Assembly: GCA_902803625.1 (NCBI GenBank)
Contig: CADCQV010000101.1
Coordinates: 1-5,229 of the forward strand
Length of the DNA: 5,229 nt
Direction of reading: 5' to 3'
Source: an uncultured Lachnospiraceae bacterium
GTDB taxonomy: Bacteria; Bacillota; Clostridia; Lachnospirales; Lachnospiraceae
The notes below the pieces were generated by a model. That model made no database searches, was not told the DNA's origin, and worked only from the letters and a program-made list of their open reading frames with translations. The translations under genes were made by a program, and so were the position numbers. This document shows, piece after piece, positions 1 to 5,229 of this stretch (positions within the stretch are counted from its first letter, which is position 1; every line of letters starts with the position of its first letter).

Positions 1-1731
1 ACCCTCATTTACATCAAAGAGAAACACTTCGTCAAATTCCAGGCCCTTACTGGCATGCATAGTCATCAGACATAAGCCCTCTCTTTCTTCACCTGCTTTA
101 TTTCCCTGATCCTTTATCCTTTCAAGCTCCCTCCTGTACTCACTTATAGCGTCGTTCCACACGGCATACGATCTGAAGGACTTTGCCCTCAGCTTTATCT
201 CCTCAGCGGTTCGTACGAGTTCTTCTATATTCAGCTTCCTGTCCGCGCCGTAATCCTTTATGAATTTCCCGTAGCCCATCCCCTTAAGGATATAGTGGAC
301 TGCAGCGTAGGGCTTCATCTTTGAGAGGAGCTTAAGGTCATTTTCAAGCCTCCTTAAAGCGCATACGGTCCTTACGTCAGATGAATGAAAGGCAAGTATT
401 TCCCGAAAGTCCACCCTTTCACCCTGCACCGCGTTCCTGCTTATCCCCCTGAAAGGACGGTTCATTATGCGGAAAAATAAGCTCCGCCTCATATCCCCCG
501 AAGCAATGGCAAGATATGACAATATATCTTCTGCGATAAAGTGGTCGTAGATATTCCTTATCCTGTCCCGGCAGGAAAAAGGTATATTTAAGTTTGAAAG
601 CATTTCCGCGAAATATGACAGTAGCTCATTTGTACGGAGAAGGACCGCTGTACTCTTAACCCCGGAAAACCCGGAATTAGCGATATTTTCCTTAAATTCC
701 GAGATCTCCCCTTCCCTGTCCTTAAACTCCCTGATATCTACAGAGTTCTCTTCCTCCCAATCGGAAAGCTTCCCGTTTAATTCCTCTGAACCTGAAACAA
801 TATCCTTTTCTATCCGAAGGGTGTTTTCCGATACCACAACACCTGCTGCGTCAACGATCTCCGGGACCGAGCGGTAATTTACCGAGAGCTTCACCATCCT
901 TGCAGAAGGGAAATCCTCCTTAAAATGCAGCATTATCCCCGGATCCGAACCCCTGAAGCCGTATATTGACTGGTCGTCATCCCCTACCGCAAAAAGGTTT
1001 TCATTTTCCCCCGCCAGGGTTTTAAGAAGCCCAAACTGCACGGGGTCCACATCCTGAAATTCATCTGCCTGTATATAACGGAACCTGTCCTGCCACCTTG
1101 AAAGTACTGCAGGTCTCTCGCGGAAAAGCTCCCGGCTAAGCAGCATCATGTCATCAAAATCAATAAGCCTCATTTCCGTCATGCGCTTTTTGTATCTTAT
1201 GAAGAAGGTCTCAAATACTTCTGAGGGAAGATAAGCCGATTCAAAGTCCTTAAGAACAAAGGACCCGCACTTTACACGGCTTATCTCGTTTATCAGTCCC
1301 GCGACCGCTCTTCCCCTGTCAGCAAGCTCGACCCGGAGTGACTCCAGTATTTCATTTATTATTTCACTCTGTCCCGAAAACTTTATGATGTTGTCTGATG
1401 AAAAACGATAGGTATGTCTTAAGATCTTATAGAATATTGAATGGAAGGTTCCGATTGTCAGGGCTCCTGCCCTGTCTCCGAGAAGCTTCGAAGCTCTTCT
1501 TCTCATTTCTTCCGCAGCGAGGCGGGTAAAAGTGATGGTAAGGATATTTGAAGGATCGATATTAAGAGTGGAGATAAGATAGAAAAGTCTGTATGTGATA
1601 ACAAGGGTTTTCCCGCTGCCGGGCCCCGCAATGACCTCGCAGGGCCCGGTGTCGTGGGTCACGGCTTCTGCCTGGGCAGGGCTTAAGGCTGACAGCCCTG
1701 TCCCGTAGGCATCAATGTTTTCAACCGCCAA
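1..1731 (-). CDS. UvrD/PcrA-like SF1A ATP-dependent DNA helicase, 3' end cut by the window
   Basis: This is a superfamily 1A 3'-5' DNA helicase; the family unwinds DNA in repair, replication restart or removal of recombination intermediates. The 577 visible residues are one uninterrupted frame. Motifs in order: Q motif LSPAQAEAV (Q20), Walker A GPGSGKT (36-42), motif Ia ITFTRLAAEEM (66-76), motif Ic GTFHS (94-98), Walker B DEFQD (223-227), motif III GDDDQSIYGFRG (250-261), motif IV NYRS (285-288) and motif V TMHASKGLEF (557-566). Motif VI and the C-terminus lie beyond the left edge. An in-frame TAA sits three codons before TTG 1731-1729, and the first in-frame ATG comes only after Walker A, so TTG is the only reasonable start. 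It overlaps the end of gltX by 11 bp; GAGGACGG upstream may serve as the ribosome site. Motif V near residue 557 fits a protein of about 600-720 residues. The family call is secure; whether it is the true PcrA/UvrD orthologue or a shorter clostridial paralogue is not decidable here. Confidence 0.95.
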   Translation of the reverse strand, partial: MAVENIDAYGTGLSALSPAQAEAVTHDTGPCEVIAGPGSGKTLVITYRLFYLISTLNIDPSNILTITFTRLAAEEMRRRASKLLGDRAGALTIGTFHSIFYKILRHTYRFSSDNIIKFSGQSEIINEILESLRVELADRGRAVAGLINEISRVKCGSFVLKDFESAYLPSEVFETFFIRYKKRMTEMRLIDFDDMMLLSRELFRERPAVLSRWQDRFRYIQADEFQDVDPVQFGLLKTLAGENENLFAVGDDDQSIYGFRGSDPGIMLHFKEDFPSARMVKLSVNYRSVPEIVDAAGVVVSENTLRIEKDIVSGSEELNGKLSDWEEENSVDIREFKDREGEISEFKENIANSGFSGVKSTAVLLRTNELLSYFAEMLSNLNIPFSCRDRIRNIYDHFIAEDILSYLAIASGDMRRSLFFRIMNRPFRGISRNAVQGERVDFREILAFHSSDVRTVCALRRLENDLKLLSKMKPYAAVHYILKGMGYGKFIKDYGADRKLNIEELVRTAEEIKLRAKSFRSYAVWNDAISEYRRELERIKDQGNKAGEEREGLCLMTMHASKGLEFDEVFLFDVNEG

Positions 1732-3187
1732 GACGTTTTATTCCGTCCTCTATCCTTCTTACCGACTCTTCCTTACCTATTATCTCCATTATCTCCGTAG
1801 CTCCGCCCGGAGTGGACTCCTTACCTGAAACCGCAGTACGGAGAGGCCAGAGAACATATCCGTTTTTATAGCCCTTTTCGTCTATAAATTCCTTTATCCT
1901 GCCATAGAGAGCGTCATTACTGTAGTCCGGATGTTCCTTAAGTATCGGCAGTATTTCCTTCAGCACAACGAGGCTTGTTTCCTCGTCTGTTTTCATCTTC
2001 TTATGCCTGTATGTCGCCGTATCGTAATCAGGCAGCTCGGAAAAGAAATCTATGAGCCCCTTAATATCCGGAAATACCTCTATTCTTGACTGCACAAGAA
2101 GAGCTATCTTTCTAAAATCCAACGGCTTCTTTATGACTTCTTTGATATAGGGCTCGGCGAGCTTAAAGAAATCTTCAAAATCCATCTTCTTTATGTACTC
2201 TCCGTTCATCCATTTAAGCTTCCCGAAGTCGAATACCGCAGGGCTCTTATTAATATGGTGATAATCAAATTTCTTAATGAGCTCCTCCATTGACATGATC
2301 TCCTGGTTGTCATCGGGAGACCAGCCTAAGAGGGCAACGAAATTTACCACAGCCTTCGGGACAAAGCCCTGTTCCAATAGATCCTCAAAGGAGCTGTGCC
2401 CGCTTCTCTTACTGAGCTTCTTATGTTCCTCGTCTGTTATAAGAGGACAGTGGATATATTCGGGGATTTCCCAGCCGAAGGCTTCATAGAGCCTGTTATA
2501 CTTGGGGGAAGAAGAAAGATACTCATTTCCTCTTACAACGTGGGTTATGCCCATCAGATGGTCATCCACAACGTTCGCAAAGTTGTATGTGGGATAGCCG
2601 TCCGATTTTATAAGGATCATATCGTCCAGCTCCTCATTACTGACCGTAATATCCCCGTAAATATCGTCATGGAAGGTAGTGCTTCCATCCATCGGGTTAT
2701 TCTGCCTGATGACGAAGGGCTTTTTCTCGGAAAGATTCTTCTCGATCTCTTCCTTTGAAAGATGAAGGCAGTGCTTGTCGTAGCCCGATATCTCCTTTTC
2801 CGTTCCGTCCTCGCTCTTTATGGTTTTCTTAAGCCCCTCCAGCCTTTCTTCCGTGCAGAAGCAGTAGTAGGCCTCTCCCTTTTCCACAAGCTTTTTCGCA
2901 TACTCCATATAGAGTCCGCTCTTCACTCTTTCCGACTGCACATAGGGGCCGCACTCCCCCTCTTTTCCCGGGCCTTCGTCATAATCAAGACCCGTAAGCC
3001 TTAAGGTGCGGTTTATAATGTCAACTGCCCCCTCCATTTCTCTCTTCTGATCCGTATCCTCTATACGCAGGATAAAATCACCTCCTGCATGCCGGGTGAT
3101 CAAATATGCATAGAGTGCGGTTCTTAAATTTCCGACATGCATACGTCCTGTGGGACTGGGTGCAAATCTGGTTCTTACCTTTTTCAT
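1721..3187 (-). CDS. gltX: Glutamyl-tRNA synthetase (class I), complete
   Basis: This cytoplasmic enzyme charges tRNA with glutamate using ATP (EC 6.1.1.17). The 488-residue length is typical of bacterial GluRS. The Rossmann fold opens with FAPSPTGRMHVGN, whose HVGN at 17-20 is the HIGH signature, followed by RIEDTD (41-46), which helps bind glutamate. The insertion has C109-x-C111 and C140-x-H142, matching the zinc-binding Cys-x-Cys...Cys-x-His arrangement known from E. coli GluRS. YPTYNFANVVDDHLMGITHV (198-217) is a GluRS/GlnRS core block. KLSKR at 257-261 is the KMSKS loop. The C-terminal helical anticodon-binding domain ends with the family-typical TPGGATEIMEIIGKEE (459-474). An in-frame TGA upstream leaves ATG 3187 as the only good start. 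Many Firmicutes use a non-discriminating GluRS that also charges tRNA-Gln, corrected by GatCAB; whether this one does is not visible. The downstream helicase gene overlaps its 3' end, so the two are probably co-transcribed. Confidence 0.98.
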   Translation of the reverse strand: MKKVRTRFAPSPTGRMHVGNLRTALYAYLITRHAGGDFILRIEDTDQKREMEGAVDIINRTLRLTGLDYDEGPGKEGECGPYVQSERVKSGLYMEYAKKLVEKGEAYYCFCTEERLEGLKKTIKSEDGTEKEISGYDKHCLHLSKEEIEKNLSEKKPFVIRQNNPMDGSTTFHDDIYGDITVSNEELDDMILIKSDGYPTYNFANVVDDHLMGITHVVRGNEYLSSSPKYNRLYEAFGWEIPEYIHCPLITDEEHKKLSKRSGHSSFEDLLEQGFVPKAVVNFVALLGWSPDDNQEIMSMEELIKKFDYHHINKSPAVFDFGKLKWMNGEYIKKMDFEDFFKLAEPYIKEVIKKPLDFRKIALLVQSRIEVFPDIKGLIDFFSELPDYDTATYRHKKMKTDEETSLVVLKEILPILKEHPDYSNDALYGRIKEFIDEKGYKNGYVLWPLRTAVSGKESTPGGATEIMEIIGKEESVRRIEDGIKRLGG

Positions 3188-3209
3188 TTCCTGTCTATGC
3201 CGCTCCTTT
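3188..3209 (-). promoter_or_regulatory. Ribosome binding site region of gltX, unusually long spacing
   Basis: The strong Shine-Dalgarno match AAAGGAG (3209-3203) lies 15 nt from the gltX ATG, more than the usual 5-10. The only closer purine stretch is AGGAA, directly against the start codon. The AAAGGAG also overlaps a five-codon reading frame (ATG 3212 to TAG 3195, MKGAA) that would end just before gltX. The gltX start itself is well fixed by protein conservation and an upstream stop, so the spacing is real and not a start-calling error. Confidence 0.5.
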
Positions 3210-3232
3210 CATTAATCCATTACTTACCGCTT

Positions 3233-3261
3233 ATTTTAGCGCGTCGACCCTTTGGTGACAC
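3233..3261 (-). promoter_or_regulatory. Candidate sigma-70-type promoter for gltX
   Basis: Reading the minus strand, GTGTCA (3261-3256; four of six matches to TTGACA) is followed by a 17-bp spacer and TAAAAT (3238-3233; five of six matches to TATAAT). Transcription would begin near 3226, giving a leader of roughly 40 nt before gltX. The -35 hexamer sits next to the first TTCTTGTCATTCTGAGC repeat unit. This rests on hexamer match and spacing only. Confidence 0.45.
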
Positions 3262-3298
3262 TTCTTGTCATTCTGAGCAGGTTCTTGTCATTCTGAGC
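3262..3298. repeat. Tandem duplication of a 17-bp unit, period 20 bp
   Basis: TTCTTGTCATTCTGAGC occurs at 3262-3278 and again, identically, at 3282-3298. The first copy is followed by AGG and the second by GAAGCGAAG, so only the second continues into the full palindromic element. The arrangement suggests a truncated copy of the element's end, or a slippage duplication, abutting an intact copy. Confidence 0.9.
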
Positions 3299-3367
3299 GA
3301 AGCGAAGAATCTTCCACTACCGGAGGAAAGATCCTTCGGGCTAAAGCCCTCAGTATGACAAAAGAAA
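3282..3367. repeat. Imperfect palindromic intergenic repeat (TGTCATTCTGAGCGAAGCG type)
   Basis: The two ends form an inverted repeat. TGTCATTCTGAG at 3286-3297 pairs with CTCAGTATGACA at 3349-3360 (11 of 12), and the flanking TTCT and AGAA also pair. An inner arm, CGAAGAATCTTCC (3303-3315), matches GGAAAGATCCTTCG (3325-3338) with one mismatch and one bulged base. The right arm carries an extra GGGCTAAAGCCC mini-hairpin (3338-3349). The TGTCATTCTGAGCGAAGCGAAG core resembles a repeat I recall as common between genes in varied bacterial genomes, so this is probably a non-coding REP- or MITE-like element. It lies 20 bp past the stop of the upstream gene and could fold at the end of that transcript, but no T-run follows in either direction, so it is not a standard intrinsic terminator. 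No transposase is present. Confidence 0.8.
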
Positions 3368-3386
3368 CCCCTCGTGTAACAAATGA

Positions 3387-4958
3387 TCATGGTGCGGCAA
3401 TAAGCGTATCCTCGGGATTCATCTCGGTATTCTCCGGATTAACCGGTTCATAGCTTTCTGCCTCCTGATCATTTACATAGCGCTTATATGACCCGCTGTC
3501 CGTGTCGTCATCATCATCATCGTCATCGTCATCGTCGTCATCATCGTCATCGTCATCCGTCTTACTTGAACTGCTGCTCGTCGTGCTGCTCTCCGTAGCG
3601 TCGGTCATGCTGGCTTCCGTCGGAGCCGCATCTTCACTGACTTCCCCCTTATCCTCTTCGATCTCATCTCCGCCTTCAACTATTCCCTCACTGTCCTCGA
3701 TGTCCTCCTCTTCTTCTTCATCCTCCTCTGTATCTCCGGAGGATGAGCTGTCCGCTCCGGACTGCAGCGTACGGAGGTAATCATAGTCATAATCTATCTC
3801 ATCACCCTCAAGTGACCTGTACCTGAAATAGAAAACCGGCGAGGAGCCGTTATTTCCGAATACAGACCCCACATGGAAGGATACATTTCCTGCGGTACCG
3901 GACTCATGCACATACATCATATCCGAGGCTTCACCGCCTCTTCCCGTATATCCGAGCAGAATCGCAGCATGACCGAAACGGTGGCTCGCGTCATGTCCGT
4001 ACACCATTATGTCTCCGGCTCTTACGTTTGAAAGCCCCTGATCGTACTCCTCCCCGTCCTCATCAACGGCGATAAGCTTCAATGCCCCGTTACCCCTGGA
4101 ATATATAAGGGAATCCGTATTACAGTATCCCAGGTTGTTATTGACGGCAATATAATAAATCCAGTCAACCCAATGTGAGCAGTCCATTCCGCTTATCTGA
4201 TTGGCGAAGCTCACTATGGCATCATCCGGGACAATGGGGAAGCCGCTTTCATCCTTCTCGGTATTTGATGGCCTTGTGGGCTGGGCTCCTCCGAGGACAT
4301 AGGGAATTCTTCCAACGGTGAGGAGTGCACTCTTAACTATCCTGAATTCCTCTTCCGAAAGAGAGCCGTTTGCATTCCAGGTAATGGTAAGGATGTTCTT
4401 GATATCATCGGCAGACAGCACTGCACTGCTTGTAAGAGGCGCATCGGTCTCTCCGGTTGTCTCCAGCTCATCCATTGTATAATGGTCCGCTTTTTCATAC
4501 AGCTCATCCGGGATTTCCTCCGTGGCCTCATCGTCCATTTTTTCTTCAAATCCCCGGGCGGTAAGTGAGAGCAGGAGCTCTCTTCTCTCGGCCTCGGCTC
4601 TTTCACGCTCATCCAGCATTTCATTAAGCTGGATATTGTAGCTTACTATCCAGTCCACGATCTGGGATGCATAATTCATAAAAAACGCAAAGAACAGCAG
4701 AAGAAAAGCTGTCAATGTCCGCAGCCAGTATTTTTCGATAACCCTTACCGTGTCCAGTATCTGGGGGAATTCCAGAGGATTGATACGTTTCTTATGGATC
4801 TTCCAGGGCTTGCCCCTGTCATGGTGAAGTGCATTGTCTACATAGTACGTATCATAATACCAGAATCTTTCCAGATCGGAAAGTCTTTTTTTCTGACCTC
4901 CCAGCTTTATTTTTTTTGGCCTCGTCAGACGATGGTACAGATATCCTAAATCCAACAT
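3387..4958 (-). CDS. Membrane-anchored NlpC/P60-like cysteine peptidase with poly-Asp acidic tail
   Basis: This is a probable cell-wall peptidase of the NlpC/P60 (C40) type; that family cuts peptide bonds in peptidoglycan stems. The 523 residues read as follows. A basic N-terminus (1-79, many Lys/Arg) is followed by one hydrophobic segment (about 81-104), giving a signal-anchor layout with the C-terminal bulk outside. A charged helical stretch (about 109-140) is a possible coiled coil. The catalytic domain (about 200-381) starts with VGRIPYVLGGAQP. It holds C260 in GMDCSHWVDW, then AGDIMVYG, H330 in FGHAAILLGY and H351 in YVHES, fitting the Cys-His-His triad. His-Trp after DCS, where family members usually have Gly-Phe/Tyr, is unusual. 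From about 409 the protein is low-complexity: Glu/Asp-rich (409-440), Ser/Thr-rich (446-465), then 18 Asp (468-485) and a final acidic segment. An in-frame TAA stands two codons before ATG 4958, fixing the start, but its ribosome site is weak. The unknown gene upstream is 33 bp away, suggesting one operon. Substrate and role are not known. Confidence 0.85.
   Translation of the reverse strand: MLDLGYLYHRLTRPKKIKLGGQKKRLSDLERFWYYDTYYVDNALHHDRGKPWKIHKKRINPLEFPQILDTVRVIEKYWLRTLTAFLLLFFAFFMNYASQIVDWIVSYNIQLNEMLDERERAEAERRELLLSLTARGFEEKMDDEATEEIPDELYEKADHYTMDELETTGETDAPLTSSAVLSADDIKNILTITWNANGSLSEEEFRIVKSALLTVGRIPYVLGGAQPTRPSNTEKDESGFPIVPDDAIVSFANQISGMDCSHWVDWIYYIAVNNNLGYCNTDSLIYSRGNGALKLIAVDEDGEEYDQGLSNVRAGDIMVYGHDASHRFGHAAILLGYTGRGGEASDMMYVHESGTAGNVSFHVGSVFGNNGSSPVFYFRYRSLEGDEIDYDYDYLRTLQSGADSSSSGDTEEDEEEEEDIEDSEGIVEGGDEIEEDKGEVSEDAAPTEASMTDATESSTTSSSSSKTDDDDDDDDDDDDDDDDDDTDSGSYKRYVNDQEAESYEPVNPENTEMNPEDTLIAAP
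3504..3557 (-). repeat. GAY trinucleotide tract encoding 18 consecutive Asp
   Basis: Eighteen in-frame Asp codons lie in a row (residues 468-485), mixing GAT (10) and GAC (8) irregularly. They are flanked on both sides by ACG threonine codons. The mixed codons mean the tract is not a perfect microsatellite, though gains or losses of three or six bases by slippage or unequal pairing would keep the frame. Confidence 0.95.
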
Positions 4959-4991
4959 ATCACGTTATTTTCGCATAAAGAGAGATAAGTT

Positions 4992-5229
4992 TCAATAGAC
5001 CGATATCTTATGCTCCAGCAGATAATACCCGTCCTTAAGCTTATAAGGTATACAGGAAACATTTGCATTTGCACTGCCTGTTTCTTCAAGGATCCTGCCT
5101 AATACCCTTCTTTTTACTTCATTGTCATCATAGGCTCTGTTGCACTCATTTAGAAGCTCCCCGTCTATGACCATTGAAAAGGAGAAGCTTCCCCTTCCCG
5201 AATTTTTGATCATATTGTAAAGCTCGTCA
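4992..5229 (-). CDS. Unrecognised protein, C-terminal part, 5' end beyond the window
   Basis: I do not recognise this protein. An ATG at 5213 would give 73 residues, but the frame continues open upstream (DELYN before that Met) to the window edge, with no stop and no clear ribosome site. I therefore treat the visible part as the end of a longer gene. The residues are soluble in character, with no membrane segment, and mix apparent beta strands (GSFSFSMVIDGELL, then SCIPYKLKDGYYLLEHKISVY at the end) with a central charged helix (DDNEVKRRVLGRILEETG). No catalytic motif or cysteine pair is evident. The TGA stop is 33 bp from the start of the NlpC/P60-like gene on the same strand, so the two are probably co-transcribed. 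If ATG 5213 is the true start, it is a small complete protein. Confidence 0.65.
   Translation of the reverse strand, partial: DELYNMIKNSGRGSFSFSMVIDGELLNECNRAYDDNEVKRRVLGRILEETGSANANVSCIPYKLKDGYYLLEHKISVY

Noticed and set aside
1..1731. Frameshift or decay in the helicase, since no long ATG-started frame is evident there
   Set aside because: Reading every codon from 1731 to 1 gives no in-frame stop and all motifs from Q to V in one frame; the gene simply starts at TTG and leaves the window.
2277..3004. Three plus-strand frames of 70-120 codons opposite gltX
   Set aside because: They lie wholly within the conserved gltX coding sequence on the other strand and encode nothing recognisable.
3338..3349. 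GGGCTAAAGCCC hairpin as an intrinsic terminator of the NlpC/P60 transcript
   Set aside because: The stem is only 4-5 bp and no T-run follows on either strand. Termination here is possible through the larger palindrome but is not shown.
3137..3358. Plus-strand frame of 73 codons spanning the gltX start and the intergenic repeat
   Set aside because: It begins inside gltX antisense and is carried by the repeat sequence; the repeat's core gives a fortuitous open frame, with no conserved protein.
3188..3386. T-box leader upstream of gltX
   Set aside because: Synthetase genes in Firmicutes often have one, but no T-box core (AGGGTGGNACCGCG-like) or following terminator is present on the minus strand in this short stretch.
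3502..3780. Plus-strand frame encoding a poly-Ser, Ser/Val/Leu-rich protein
   Set aside because: It is the antisense of the Asp/Glu/Ser-rich tail; GAY and GAR repeats read backwards give Ser and Ser/Leu codons. It has no independent support.
4337..4624. Minus-strand frame of 95 codons inside the NlpC/P60-like gene
   Set aside because: It is an alternate frame of the larger gene, Arg/Met/Ser-rich with no domain, while the main frame there is continuous with the membrane anchor and catalytic domain.

Overview
The window looks like chromosome from a Clostridia-type Firmicute, most likely a Lachnospiraceae relative. That assignment rests on the style of the glutamyl-tRNA synthetase and UvrD-like proteins, the moderate GC content, and a membrane-anchored NlpC/P60 protein with a strongly acidic tail. 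It is inference; no marker gene here fixes the taxon. All four protein-coding genes lie on the minus strand, so the biological order runs from high to low coordinates.

In transcription order: (1) 5229-4992 holds the C-terminal part of an unrecognised protein whose frame stays open to the window edge. (2) After a 33-bp gap, 4958-3387 encodes a 523-residue protein. It has a cytoplasmic basic N-terminus, one membrane segment, an extracytoplasmic NlpC/P60-type cysteine peptidase domain with its Cys-His-His residues intact, and a long acidic tail containing 18 consecutive Asp. (3) The 199-bp intergenic stretch 3386-3188 holds a palindromic dispersed-type repeat built on TGTCATTCTGAGCGAAGCG, a 17-bp direct duplication of one end of it, and a plausible promoter for the next gene. 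(4) 3187-1721 encodes a complete glutamyl-tRNA synthetase (gltX). (5) 1731 to the left edge encodes a UvrD/PcrA-like SF1A helicase. It starts at TTG inside the last codons of gltX and is cut by the window edge just after motif V.

gltX and the helicase form an overlapping, probably translationally coupled pair. The unknown gene and the NlpC/P60 gene form a second probable transcription unit. The two units appear to be separated by the repeat and a new promoter. I see no functional link between the units: one is translation and DNA-repair housekeeping, the other cell-envelope work. No tRNA, rRNA, CRISPR array, transposase or T-box leader is visible. I do not see a clear previously undescribed system. 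The most interesting items are the poly-Asp-tailed envelope peptidase and the repeat that appears to supply the -35 box of gltX.
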